Below are positions 36,693 through 45,756 of a DNA stretch of 64,000 bases, one piece after another (position 1 is the stretch's first letter; each line of letters opens with the position of its first letter). The notes under the pieces were generated by a model. It worked only from the letters and a program-made list of their open reading frames with translations. It made no database searches and was not told where the DNA came from. A program made the translations under genes and the position numbers. This DNA comes from Xanthomonas indica. GTDB taxonomy: Bacteria > Pseudomonadota > Gammaproteobacteria > Xanthomonadales > Xanthomonadaceae. The stretch lies in the NCBI RefSeq assembly GCF_040529045.1, contig NZ_CP131914.1:4262501-4326500 (forward strand), in the 5' to 3' direction.

Positions 36693-37835
36693 ATGCACTC
36701 CCAACGCCCTGTCCCGATGCCGTCGTCGCTCTCCCGTCGCACCGCGCTGCGCGTGCTGCTGGCGATACTGGCGCTGTTGCCGTCCGCCCTGCTCGCCGAA
36801 CCCAAGCTCAACGACCTGCAGTACCTCGGCAGCCACAACAGCTACCACGCCGGCTTCGCGCCCAGCGAAGCGGCGCTGTGGAAACGCCTGGACCCGGCGA
36901 CGTTCGCGGCGCTCGACTACCGGCACCCGCCGTTGACGCAGCAACTGGACGACGGCGTGCGCCAGATCGAACTGGACATCTACGCCGACGCCAAGGGCGG
37001 ACGCTATGCGCATCCGGCGATGATCGAGCAACTCGCCAAGGCCGGGCTGCCGCCGGCCCCGCCGATCGCCGCGCCGGGGGTGATGCAGCAACCGGGCTTC
37101 AAGGTCATGCACATCCAGGACCTCGACCAACGCAGCACCTGCCAGCCGCTGCTGGCCTGCCTGCGCGAGGTGCGGGCGTGGTCGCAACGGCATCCCGGGC
37201 ATCTGCCACTCTTCATCCTGCTGGAAACCAAGCAATCGACCGTGCCGGCGGCCTTCCCCACGGTGCAGCCGGAACCGTTCGACGGCAAGGCGCTGGATGC
37301 ACTGGATGCCGAACTGCGCGCGGTGTTCGCCGCCAACGAGTACATCAGCCCCGACCAGGTGCGTGGCAGCGCGGCCACGCTCAACGACGCCGTGCTCGCG
37401 CATGGCTGGCCCGCGCTCTCGGCGGCGCGCGGCAAGGTGGTGTTCCTGCTCGACCAGCGTGCCGTCGGCCCGGCCTACCTGGCCGGCCATCCGTCCTTGC
37501 GCGGCCGCGTGTGTTTCACCAATGCCGATCCCGGCACCGACGATGCCGCCTTCGTCGAGCGCAACGACGGCAGCGCCGACGCGATCGCAACGTTGGTGAA
37601 GGCCGGCTACCTGGTGCGCACCCGCACCGATGCCGACCTCAAGGAAGCCCTGCGCAACGACACCGCGCGGCGCGACGCCATGCTCGCCAGCGGCGCGCAA
37701 CTGCTCAGCACCGACTTTCCCGATCACGAGCCGGCCGCCTCCGGCTACGTGGTGCGCTTTCCCGGCGACGCCGTCGCCCGCTGCAATCCGCAACGCCCGC
37801 AAGCCGACTGCCACGACGTCGACCTGCGCCACTAA
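36693..37835 (+). CDS. Secreted phosphatidylinositol-specific phospholipase C-like enzyme
   Basis: A protein of up to 380 residues, with an exported signal peptide (RRTALRVLLAILALLPSALLA). The mature enzyme opens with LQYLGSHNSYH and has KVMHIQDLDQRSTC, the two catalytic-histidine regions of Ca-dependent PI-PLC-like phosphodiesterases, followed by LPLFILLETKQS and RGKVVFLLD. Family members cleave phosphatidylinositol or related phosphodiesters. The start could be 36693 or 36717; neither has a clear ribosome site. It lies 132 bp upstream of a TonB-dependent receptor gene, a possible importer for its product. Confidence 0.82.
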   Translation: MHSQRPVPMPSSLSRRTALRVLLAILALLPSALLAEPKLNDLQYLGSHNSYHAGFAPSEAALWKRLDPATFAALDYRHPPLTQQLDDGVRQIELDIYADAKGGRYAHPAMIEQLAKAGLPPAPPIAAPGVMQQPGFKVMHIQDLDQRSTCQPLLACLREVRAWSQRHPGHLPLFILLETKQSTVPAAFPTVQPEPFDGKALDALDAELRAVFAANEYISPDQVRGSAATLNDAVLAHGWPALSAARGKVVFLLDQRAVGPAYLAGHPSLRGRVCFTNADPGTDDAAFVERNDGSADAIATLVKAGYLVRTRTDADLKEALRNDTARRDAMLASGAQLLSTDFPDHEPAASGYVVRFPGDAVARCNPQRPQADCHDVDLRH

Positions 37836-37841
37836 TCGCCA

Positions 37842-37865
37842 GTGGCCGCGCTGCGTCGCGGCCAC
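37842..37865 (+). terminator. Hairpin between PI-PLC-like gene and receptor gene
   Basis: A 9-bp stem (37842-37850/37857-37865) with a 6-nt loop, 6 bp past the phospholipase stop. It lacks a T-run, so read-through into the receptor gene may occur. Confidence 0.55.
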
Positions 37866-37967
37866 GCCCTGCACACACGCAATGGAAGGCCTGGGCGATC
37901 CGCGCGCCGGCATCGGCGTGTCCGGACTTCGGATCGCAACCGCTGTTTCCCCCAACGAGTCGTGCCC

Positions 37968-40706
37968 ATGCCCGTGTTCCATCGCCCCCGTCCCTTGTGC
38001 TGTGCCATCGCCCTTGCGCTGGCGCTCTCACCAGCCGCCCGCGCCAGCGATGCCAACGACCCCGCTGACGCCAGTGCGCGCACCACCACCCTGGACTCGG
38101 TCAACGTGCAGGCGGCGCAGGCCAGCGCGCCGGGTTCGCTGGACGAGCAGCGCCTGTCCAGCGGCGTCAACAGCGTGATGAGCAAGCAGCAGATCGACGC
38201 GATCCCCTCCGTCGGCATCGCCGACGTGGTCGCGCACCTGCCCGGCCTGTCGGCCTACAGCGACATGCATCTGGGCCAGGCCACCACCGGCGAGAACGCC
38301 TACGTCAGCATCCGCGGCCTGGATGCCAGCTACAACAGCTACAGCCTCAACGGCTTCGGCATGCCCGAGACCGATTCGTCCACGCGCGCGATCTCGCTGA
38401 ACATGCTGGCGCCGTTCGGCATCCAGTCGGTCAAGGTCTCCAAGTCGCCGACCCCGGACCTGCCGGGCGACGCGATCGGCGGCGCGATCGACATGCGCAC
38501 GCCCAGCGCGTTCGATTTCGACGGCGACTTCTACGGCAAGACCACCGCGCAAGGCCAGTTCAACGCGCTCGCCTCCGACCTCGGCGGCAAGCACACCGGC
38601 GGCACGGTGCAACAGGAGCTGGCCTGGAAGTTCGGCGACGACCACGCGTTCGGCATCTACGCCTCGGCCTACTACGGCAAGAACAACAACATGGCGCAGG
38701 CGCCCGCGCCCAACAGCGCGTACTTCCCGGCGGACCCGGCGCAGGCCAAGGCGGTGGACCTGCGCGACGTCGGCCCGCTGCTCAGCGCCCGCTACAAGTA
38801 CAGCGTCTACACCAGCCAGATCGAGCGCTACGGCGGCAACCTCGCCTTCGACTGGCAGGGCGACCACACCTCCCTCTTCGCCCGCGCCATCTACGGCAGC
38901 TACAACGTCACCGGCCAGCAGGACCAGTCCAGCGCACGCCTGGAAACCGTCAACAACCAGCCCACCGCGGTGCGTGGCGGCTACTTCAACACCCACGACA
39001 TCAAGGAAACCCTGGCCACGCTGCAGCTGGGCGGGCAGACCACGCTGGACCGCCTGCGCTTCGACTACGGCGGATCGTTCGGCCGCGGCACACGCAGCCG
39101 CCCGGACTACGTCGCCGCAAGCCTGTACGGTTTCACCCCGGGCAGCTTCGCGTTCGACCTCAGCGACCCCACCTATCCCGGCATCGGCCCCAGTTCGCCG
39201 GCCCTGAAGAACTTCTTCTACAGCCTGGATTCGGCGCTGTTCTGGAAGACCCAGGGCCACGACGCCGGCAGCCACGACAACCGCGCCAGCGCGCATGCCG
39301 ACATCAGCTACCGCGTGGACGGCGACCTGCTCGACGAGGTCAAGACCGGCCTGTCGCTGGACCACGCCGACCGCGGCTCCTACGATCACCCGTTCTTCCA
39401 CAAGGACGGCAACTTCATCTACAACGGCCCCTACTTCGGCGGCAGCAACTACGTGTTCCCCAACGCCGGCGGCCCGCCGCTGAGCGCGCTGCCCGGCCGT
39501 CTCACCTATGCCGCCTTCGATGGCCACTACGCCGGCCCGTTCAAGATCCTCGACCGCGACTGGGTGCGCGCGCAGGCGGTGCCGTACAAGTACGTCAACG
39601 ATCCCAATGGGGCCGGCGTCTATACCGCCAACGACTACAACGCCAACACCACCTCCAGCACCGAGGCGATCTACGCCGGCTACGCGATGGCCACGCTGCA
39701 TGTCGGCGCGGTGACCGTGCTGCCCGGGGTGCGCTACGAACTGACCCGCTACTCGGCCGACGCCTGGCAGTCCAACGGCGACGGCATCAACGGCCGCTTC
39801 GTCGGCAGCGGCCGCAGCTATGGCGAGGTGCTGCCCGGCATCAGCCTCAACTACCGCCCGGACGAGCTGACCGTCTACCGCGCCTCGCTGCGCCGCAGCT
39901 TCAGCCGCCCGGCGTTCGGCCTGATCTCCGGCGAGACCGTGTACACCGTCGATCCCACCCAGAAAGTCATCGGCATTTCCAAACCCAATCCCGACCTGCA
40001 GCCGAGCAAGGCCGACAACGCCGACCTGTCCGCGGAGTTCTACGACCGCAACGGCGGCGTGCTCAGCGCCTCGACCTACTACAAGCGCATCACCGGCTTC
40101 ATCTACACCTCGCAGTCGGCGACCAGCAACGACAACACGCTGGGTGGCCTGGTCCCGACCGGCACCACCTTCGAGGACGGCGTGCCGGTGACCATGCCGC
40201 AGAACGGCGGCACCGCCACGCTGTACGGCGTGGAGCTGGCCGGCAGCAAGCGCCTGCAGGACCTGCCCGGGTTCTGGGGCAATCTCGGCATCGCCGCCAA
40301 CCTGACCCTGCAGCACAGCTCCGCCGACAGCAAGCGCGCCGACCAACCCGAAAAGACCTGGCTGCCGCGTGCGCCCGAGCGCATCTACAACCTGGACCTG
40401 TTCTACGACGACAGCCGCCTGCGCGCCGACCTGACCTACAACTACACCGGCCTGCAACTGCTCGGCCTGACCAGCGACCGGCTCAACTACTACCTGCAGC
40501 CGGTCAAGTCGCTGGACTTCACCGCCACCTACCACCTGCCGCACGGCATCGATGTCGGGATCGCCGCCAAGAACCTGCTGAACGCGGCCACGTTCTACGA
40601 AACCCAGGGTAAGTCCACGCGCTACATGGCCTACGACCCCGGTGCCGATGGCGCCTACGTGGAAACCGGGCGCGTGTACATGCTCACGCTGAGCTACACC
40701 TACTGA
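37968..40706 (+). CDS. TonB-dependent outer-membrane receptor
   Basis: A 912-residue receptor. It has a signal peptide ending ARA-S (about residue 25), a plug domain (VNSVMSKQQIDAIPSVGIADVV; YVSIRGLDASYNSYSLNG), then a 22-strand barrel ending MLTLSYTY. The first visible start at 37968 gives a normal signal peptide. Such receptors take up scarce ligands by TonB energy. The ligand is unknown; the adjacent phospholipase gene suggests a phosphoester or inositol-containing product. Confidence 0.92.
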   Translation: MPVFHRPRPLCCAIALALALSPAARASDANDPADASARTTTLDSVNVQAAQASAPGSLDEQRLSSGVNSVMSKQQIDAIPSVGIADVVAHLPGLSAYSDMHLGQATTGENAYVSIRGLDASYNSYSLNGFGMPETDSSTRAISLNMLAPFGIQSVKVSKSPTPDLPGDAIGGAIDMRTPSAFDFDGDFYGKTTAQGQFNALASDLGGKHTGGTVQQELAWKFGDDHAFGIYASAYYGKNNNMAQAPAPNSAYFPADPAQAKAVDLRDVGPLLSARYKYSVYTSQIERYGGNLAFDWQGDHTSLFARAIYGSYNVTGQQDQSSARLETVNNQPTAVRGGYFNTHDIKETLATLQLGGQTTLDRLRFDYGGSFGRGTRSRPDYVAASLYGFTPGSFAFDLSDPTYPGIGPSSPALKNFFYSLDSALFWKTQGHDAGSHDNRASAHADISYRVDGDLLDEVKTGLSLDHADRGSYDHPFFHKDGNFIYNGPYFGGSNYVFPNAGGPPLSALPGRLTYAAFDGHYAGPFKILDRDWVRAQAVPYKYVNDPNGAGVYTANDYNANTTSSTEAIYAGYAMATLHVGAVTVLPGVRYELTRYSADAWQSNGDGINGRFVGSGRSYGEVLPGISLNYRPDELTVYRASLRRSFSRPAFGLISGETVYTVDPTQKVIGISKPNPDLQPSKADNADLSAEFYDRNGGVLSASTYYKRITGFIYTSQSATSNDNTLGGLVPTGTTFEDGVPVTMPQNGGTATLYGVELAGSKRLQDLPGFWGNLGIAANLTLQHSSADSKRADQPEKTWLPRAPERIYNLDLFYDDSRLRADLTYNYTGLQLLGLTSDRLNYYLQPVKSLDFTATYHLPHGIDVGIAAKNLLNAATFYETQGKSTRYMAYDPGADGAYVETGRVYMLTLSYTY

Positions 40707-40716
40707 CGCCGCGCCT

Positions 40717-40741
40717 GCCTCCGGCGCGCCGCGCCGGAGGC
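40717..40741 (+). terminator. Terminator hairpin of the receptor gene
   Basis: An 11-bp GC-rich stem (40717-40727/40731-40741) with a 3-nt loop, 11 bp after the stop codon, followed by CTTGT. Probably an intrinsic terminator despite the short T-run. Confidence 0.65.
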
Positions 40742-40962
40742 CTTGTGGCGCATCGGGCAGCCTGGACGCGCCCCGGCGGCGCGGTCGGCCCTGCGGCCGC
40801 GTCAGCGAGCGCCCCGCATCCCCGGGCGCCTGCGCCGCCAGCCCCACCTGGACGCCGCCAGGACCGCGCGGTGCCTGCCACGCAACGGTTTCCGACCGCC
40901 GCAGGCAGGTGCCGGCGGGGGATGTCATTCGCGTGTAAAATTGCGGGTTTTTGACCCCTCAC

Positions 40963-41697
40963 ATGGCGAAAGCCCCTCCACGGGCGCCCGTCCCGGGCCC
41001 GGCCTTCATTCGCCTGCTGGCGCGCCTGAGCGATGCGCCGATGCCCGCGTCCAGCCCCGCGCTGGCCGACCGGCTCGGCCAATGGATCGACTGGAACCGC
41101 GCGGTGGCGGTGTCGCGGGCGCTGGACGGCAAACTGCCCGAGCCCGCCGAAGACGCGCCCGAAGCGCCGGAACCGTCGGCGCTGGAGGCCGAATGCCTGC
41201 GCGTGCGCGCCGCGCTGGAAGAAGGCATCGCCCTGGACATCGCCAAGGAGACCGGCAAGCCCGTGGGCAAGCGCCAGCACGACCCCGACGCACCGATCGA
41301 GTACGCGCCGTTCCGCCAGCGCTACCTGGCGCTGCAGCGCGCGATGCTCACCGCGACCGGGCGCCTGCGTGGCCTGCTGCGCGATGCCCTGATCCCGCTC
41401 TCGCCGGACATGGCGCGGCTGGCCGAGGTCGATGCGGTCATGGAACTGACCCTCAGCCCGCGCGAGCAGACCTTGCTGGCGACGGTGCCCAACCTGCTCG
41501 AGGCGCATTTCCAGCGCCTGCGCGCGACGGCGGCGGCACCCACTCCCGATCCAACGCTCACCGACCCTCTCCCGGCGCCGTCCGACGTGGCCTGGCTGGA
41601 CCTGTTCCGCCAGGACCTGCACAGCGTCCTGCGCGCCGAACTTGACGTCCGCTTCCATCCCATCGAAGCGCTGCTCGCCGCGCTTCGCAGCCGTTGA
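40963..41697 (+). CDS. DUF3348 family protein (first gene of motor-like operon)
   Basis: A 244-residue, predominantly helical, soluble protein of the DUF3348 type, with a charged Glu/Pro-rich linker (about 50-75) and C-terminal helices (MELTLSPREQTLLATVPNLLEAH). There is no catalytic motif or membrane segment. ATG at 40963 follows the preceding TTG frame start by 4 codons. It precedes the MotA/TolQ-like DUF802 gene by 10 bp. Function unknown; it could be a cytosolic regulator or an effector of the membrane motor. Confidence 0.78.
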   Translation: MAKAPPRAPVPGPAFIRLLARLSDAPMPASSPALADRLGQWIDWNRAVAVSRALDGKLPEPAEDAPEAPEPSALEAECLRVRAALEEGIALDIAKETGKPVGKRQHDPDAPIEYAPFRQRYLALQRAMLTATGRLRGLLRDALIPLSPDMARLAEVDAVMELTLSPREQTLLATVPNLLEAHFQRLRATAAAPTPDPTLTDPLPAPSDVAWLDLFRQDLHSVLRAELDVRFHPIEALLAALRSR

Positions 41698-41707
41698 TTT
41701 GACCCTC

Positions 41708-44164
41708 ATGCCCAAGACCCTGCTCCATTCCGCCCTGTTCCTCGCCGGCCTCGCCGTGGTCTGCTGGATCGGCGTCGGCTATCTCGGCTCCAACCCGCTG
41801 GGCGCCGGCTTCGCCGCGCTGATCGGCCTCTGCTACCTGGCCGGCATCGCCGAGCTGTACCGCTACCGCCAGGCCACGCAGACCCTGCACGGCGCGCTGG
41901 CGCAAGCCGACGCCGCAAGCAGCGACCTGGGCGGCTGGCTGCAGCGCCTGCACCCCAGCCTGCGCAACGCGGTGCGCCTGCGCATCGAGGGCGAGCGCGC
42001 GGCCCTGCCGGTGCCGGCCTTGACCCCGTACCTGGTCGGCCTGCTGGTGCTGCTGGGCATGCTCGGCACCTTCCTGGGCATGATGGCCACCCTGCGTGGC
42101 ACCGGCCTGGCGCTGGACAGCGCCACCGACCTGCAGGCCATCCGCGCCTCGCTGGCGGCGCCGCTGAAGGGCCTGGGCTTCGCCTTCGGCACCTCCATCG
42201 CCGGCGTGGCCACCTCGGCGATGCTCGGCCTGCTCGCCGCGCTGTGCCGGCGCGAGCGCCTGCAGGCGGTGCAGCAGTTGGACCTGCATGCGGCCACCGC
42301 GTTGCGCACGCATTCGCTGGCCTACCAGCGCAACGAGGCCTTCAAGCTACTGCAGACCCAGGCCACGCTGATGCCCGGCCTGATCGAGCGCATGCAGACG
42401 ATGATGGCGGCGCTGGAACAGCACAGCGCGGTCAGCGGCGAACGCCTGGCCAGCAGCCAGGACGCCTTCCACAGCCGGACCGAAGCCGCCTACACGCGCT
42501 TGGCCGGGGCCGTGGAACACGCCCTGCAGGCCGGCGTGGCCGCGCACGCGCGTGCGTTCGGCGATGCGCTGGAACCGGTGGTGCAGCGCACCCTCGACGG
42601 CGTGGCGCGCGAGACCGCCGCGCTGCAGGACAGCGTCGGCCAGGCGGTGCAGCGGCAACTGGACGGTCTGTCCAGCGGCTTCGCACAGGCCGCCGAGCAG
42701 GCCACGCAGCGCTGGGACAAGGCGCTGGCCGAGCAGCAACGCGCCAACGGCGCGCTGCTGCAGGAACTCGGCAGCGCGCTGCAACGCGCCGGCGACGGCC
42801 TGGAACAGCGCACTATCAGCCTGGTGGAGGCGACCGCGGCACGCCTGCAGGCCGCCAGCGACGACGCCAGGCAGGCCTGGGCCGAGGCCGTGACGCAGCA
42901 GCGCGCGGCCAACGACGGTCTCGCCGCGCGCCATGCGCAGGCGCTGGACACGGTGGCGACCCGTCTGGATGCCACCGCCGAGGCCGCACAACAGGCCTGG
43001 GGCGCGGCACTGACGCAGCAGCGTGAGGTCAACGAGACGCTCGCCACGCGCAATGCGCAGGCGCTGGAAACCGTGGCGACCCGTCTGGACGCCACCGCCG
43101 AGGCCGCGCAGCAGGCCTGGAGCGCCGCGCTGGCGCAGCAACGCGACGTCAACGAGGCCCTCGCCATGCGCAATGCGCAGGCGCTGGAGACCGTGGCGAC
43201 GCGCCTGGACAGCACTGCCGAAGCCGCGCAACAGGCCTGGAGCTCGGCGCTGGCGCAGCAACGCGAGGTCAACGAGGCCCTCGCCGTGCGCAACGCGCAG
43301 GCGCTGGACACGGCCGCGGCCACCCTGGAACAGCGCGCCGCCACGCTGGCCGAGACGCTGCAGCAGGCCCATGCCGACCTGCAGCAGGCGCTGGAAGCGC
43401 GCGACCAGGCGCGCCTGCGCGCCTGGACCGACAGCTTCGCCAGCATGGCCGCGACCCTCGGCGGGCAGTGGGAGCATCACGGCGAGCGCATCGCGCAGCG
43501 CCAGCAGGAGATCTGCAGCACCCTGCAGGAGACCGCCGCGGCGATGTCGGAACAGAGCCAGGCGCAGGCGCGCGACACCATCGCCGAGATCGAGCGGCTG
43601 GTGCAGGTCGCCTCGGAAGCGCCGAAGGCGGCGGCCGACGTGGTCGCCGAACTGCGCCAGAAGCTCTCCGACAGCATGGTCCGCGACACCGCGATGCTGG
43701 ACGAACGCAACCGCCTGCTGGCCACGCTTCAGACCCTGCTGGAGGCGGTCAACCACGCATCCACCGAACAGCGCAGCGCGGTGGATGCCCTGGTCGCCAC
43801 CTCGGCCGACCTGCTGGAGCGCGTCGGCAGCCGCTTCACCGACCGGATCGAAGCCGAGACCGGCAAGCTCGGCGACGCCGCCGCACAGGTCGTCGCCGGC
43901 GCCACCGAAGTGGCCAGCCTGGGCGACGCCTTCGCCGGTGCGGTGCAGGCCTTCGGCGAATCGAATACGGCGCTGCTGGAACGCCTGCAGGGCATCGAAC
44001 AGGCGCTGGACAAGTCGCTGGCGCGCAGCGATGAGCAATTGGCGTACTACGTGGCGCAGGCGCGCGAAGTGATCGACCTGAGCATGCTCTCGCAGCAGCA
44101 GATCACCGAGGAACTGCGCCAGCTCGCCGCGCGCCAGGCGCCCGACCAGGCCGACGCGGCATGA
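41708..44164 (+). CDS. DUF802 protein: MotA/TolQ/ZorA-like channel with long coiled-coil tail
   Basis: An 818-residue membrane protein. The first 220 residues have four hydrophobic segments: TM1 and TM2 near 7-60, TM3 with LLGMLGTFLGMMATL, and TM4 with GLGFAFGTSIAGVATSAML. These last two match the two motifs of the MotA/TolQ/ExbB/ZorA ion-channel superfamily. The remaining 600 residues form a cytoplasmic alpha-helical tail containing three to four 40-residue repeats. Together with the OmpA-like neighbour it has the layout of a proton-driven rotary stator. It overlaps that gene by 4 bp (ATGA). Confidence 0.82.
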   Translation: MPKTLLHSALFLAGLAVVCWIGVGYLGSNPLGAGFAALIGLCYLAGIAELYRYRQATQTLHGALAQADAASSDLGGWLQRLHPSLRNAVRLRIEGERAALPVPALTPYLVGLLVLLGMLGTFLGMMATLRGTGLALDSATDLQAIRASLAAPLKGLGFAFGTSIAGVATSAMLGLLAALCRRERLQAVQQLDLHAATALRTHSLAYQRNEAFKLLQTQATLMPGLIERMQTMMAALEQHSAVSGERLASSQDAFHSRTEAAYTRLAGAVEHALQAGVAAHARAFGDALEPVVQRTLDGVARETAALQDSVGQAVQRQLDGLSSGFAQAAEQATQRWDKALAEQQRANGALLQELGSALQRAGDGLEQRTISLVEATAARLQAASDDARQAWAEAVTQQRAANDGLAARHAQALDTVATRLDATAEAAQQAWGAALTQQREVNETLATRNAQALETVATRLDATAEAAQQAWSAALAQQRDVNEALAMRNAQALETVATRLDSTAEAAQQAWSSALAQQREVNEALAVRNAQALDTAAATLEQRAATLAETLQQAHADLQQALEARDQARLRAWTDSFASMAATLGGQWEHHGERIAQRQQEICSTLQETAAAMSEQSQAQARDTIAEIERLVQVASEAPKAAADVVAELRQKLSDSMVRDTAMLDERNRLLATLQTLLEAVNHASTEQRSAVDALVATSADLLERVGSRFTDRIEAETGKLGDAAAQVVAGATEVASLGDAFAGAVQAFGESNTALLERLQGIEQALDKSLARSDEQLAYYVAQAREVIDLSMLSQQQITEELRQLAARQAPDQADAA
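42830..43330 (+). repeat. Tandem 120-bp repeats in the DUF802 gene
   Basis: Three near-identical units start at 42938, 43058 and 43178, with a partial fourth from 43298 and a degenerate unit before the first. The period is exactly 120 bp (40 codons). Units encode a coiled-coil heptad pattern, so copy number would set the length of the cytoplasmic tail. Confidence 0.9.
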
Positions 44165-44811
44165 GCGACGAGCTGGAACTCGACGCCGACAGCGGCGCGC
44201 CGGTCTGGGCGGTGTTCGGCGACCTGATGTCGGTGCTGCTCGGCGCCTTCGTGCTGATCCTGATCGGGGTGATCGGCGTGCAGCTGCAGCTGGCGAACAA
44301 GCTGGACGCGGAAATGCGTGAGCACCAGCGCGAAGCGCAACAGCGCAAGACCCTGGAACAGGCGCTGTCGGTCCCGCTGGCGGCGGGCCGGGTGACTCTG
44401 GTCGACGGCCGCATCGGCATCCGCGGCAACGTGCTGTTCGCGTTGAACTCGGACCAGTTGCAGCCGGAGGGCCGCGACCTGCTGAAGAGCCTGGCCGCAC
44501 CGCTGGCCGGCTACCTCAAGGCCCGCGACGAGATCCTGATGGTCAGCGGCTTCACTGACGACCGCCAGGTGCGCGAGAGCAACCGCCAGTTCGCCGACAA
44601 CTGGGAACTGTCAGCCGAGCGTGCGCTGACCGTGACCCGCGCGCTGATCGAGGCCGGCGTACCGGCCGATGCGGTCTTCGCCGCGGCCTTCGGCGCGCAG
44701 CAGCCAGTGGCGCCGAACGTGGACGAGGCCGGACGCGCCAGCAACCGCCGCGTGGAGATGGCACCATTGCCGCGCATGCGCAAGCGCGCCGCGACACCGC
44801 ATGCGCCCTGA
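44161..44811 (+). CDS. OmpA/MotB/ZorB-like peptidoglycan-binding motor subunit
   Basis: A 216-residue protein with one N-terminal membrane helix (about 16-40) carrying Asp21 in FGDLMSVLLGAFVLIL, the position of the proton-accepting aspartate in MotB/ZorB-like subunits. The C-terminal OmpA-like domain has SGFTDDRQ and SNRRVEM, a peptidoglycan-binding fold. It overlaps the preceding gene by ATGA and the following DUF2894 gene by 11 bp. Together with the MotA/TolQ-like protein it probably makes a proton-driven inner-membrane motor anchored to the wall. Confidence 0.86.
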   Translation: MSDELELDADSGAPVWAVFGDLMSVLLGAFVLILIGVIGVQLQLANKLDAEMREHQREAQQRKTLEQALSVPLAAGRVTLVDGRIGIRGNVLFALNSDQLQPEGRDLLKSLAAPLAGYLKARDEILMVSGFTDDRQVRESNRQFADNWELSAERALTVTRALIEAGVPADAVFAAAFGAQQPVAPNVDEAGRASNRRVEMAPLPRMRKRAATPHAP

Positions 44812-45574
44812 TCCAATCGCCGCCGCCGACCGTCTTGCCGCCTGGCGCGCACAGCATGCCGAGCGGCTGGACCCGCTGCGTTTCCGCTTCCTTGAGGCGC
44901 TGGTACGCCGCACCGAGGCGCAGCAGGGCAAGGCGCGGGAAATGCTGGAGCAGAAGCTGTCCGCTCTGCTCGACGCCTACGCGGCCGCGCTGGCCGCAGC
45001 GCCGCCGGACACTGGCGATACCGCCGACGCCGCGGCGCGCTCGGCCCAGCCGAGTCCGCTGGGCGCACTGCTGGCGGAACATCGTTCGGCTGCCAGCACC
45101 AGCACCAGCACCAGCACCAGCAACGTTGCCACCGAATCCGACGCCGCGCCCGGCCTGGGTGCCAACACCGGCACCGGGACCACCACCGAGCCGCTCACAG
45201 CGGCAGCGTCGCCAGCTGACGCAGCGCCGTCGTCCGCAGCGGCGCCAGCGCGCATCGTCGCGCCACAGTTGCCCGCGGTCGAAGACGCGCGCCGGCTGTG
45301 GACCGAGCTGCGCAGCCGCAGCCAGTTGCGGCAGTCGCTGCAACCGGCACCCGCCGACGCCGGTCCGCTGAACTCCGGCGTGCTGGTGCATCGCGCACTG
45401 ACGCTGATGCGCACGCTCTCGCCCGGCTATCTGCAGCACTTCCTGTCCTACGTCGACGCGCTGTCCTGGCTGCAGCAACTGCAGGAGGCTGGCGCACTGG
45501 CGACGCCGCAAAAATCCGGCAGCACCGCCGGCAAATCTGCGACGCCGCGCAGCAGGCCGCGCAAGCGCGGTTGA
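44801..45574 (+). CDS. DUF2894 family protein (last gene of motor-like operon)
   Basis: A 257-residue soluble protein of the DUF2894 type: a helical N-terminal third (RRTEAQQGKAREMLEQKL), an Ala/Ser/Thr-rich linker with an STSTSTS hexanucleotide microsatellite near 45095-45125, and a helical C-terminal third (SGVLVHRALTLMRTLSPGYLQHF). No enzyme motif is visible. Its ATG overlaps the OmpA-like stop region by 11 bp. It ends with a basic tail. Function unknown. Confidence 0.75.
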   Translation: MRPDPIAAADRLAAWRAQHAERLDPLRFRFLEALVRRTEAQQGKAREMLEQKLSALLDAYAAALAAAPPDTGDTADAAARSAQPSPLGALLAEHRSAASTSTSTSTSNVATESDAAPGLGANTGTGTTTEPLTAAASPADAAPSSAAAPARIVAPQLPAVEDARRLWTELRSRSQLRQSLQPAPADAGPLNSGVLVHRALTLMRTLSPGYLQHFLSYVDALSWLQQLQEAGALATPQKSGSTAGKSATPRSRPRKRG

Positions 45575-45599
45575 GCACCTCGCCAATGCACGTGTCGTG

Positions 45600-45666
45600 G
45601 CAGGAGCGGCTTTAGCTGCGACGGGCGTTACAGGAAACGGCGGTCGCGGCTGAAGCCGCTCCTACG
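45600..45666. repeat. REP-like inverted repeat, copy 2
   Basis: The same inverted arms as copy 1 (CAGGAGCGGCTTTAGCTGC against GCGGCTGAAGCCGCTCC), 26 bp after the DUF2894 stop. It lies just before the tkt terminator. Confidence 0.78.
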
Positions 45667-45707
45667 AGATCCACTTTCCCTCATCCGACACATCCGCACA
45701 GACAAGA

Positions 45708-45733
45708 AAAAGGCCGGCATACGCCGGCCTTTT
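45708..45733. terminator. Bidirectional terminator between DUF2894 gene and tkt
   Basis: A perfect 11-bp stem (45708-45718/45723-45733) with a 4-nt loop, flanked by A and T runs on both sides. Convergent genes end on both flanks. Confidence 0.9.
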
Positions 45734-45756
45734 CCGTCTTCCATCGCGGGATCGGC

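Noticed and set aside
38028-40928. 966-codon minus-strand open frame opposite the TonB receptor gene
   Set aside because: Composition (Val, Ala, Gly and Arg only) and position mark it as a shadow of the receptor gene.
40963-45574. Classical Zorya system
   Set aside because: Only the motor pair is recognisable. No helicase-like or nuclease-like Zorya effector is present, so the name Zorya is not assigned.
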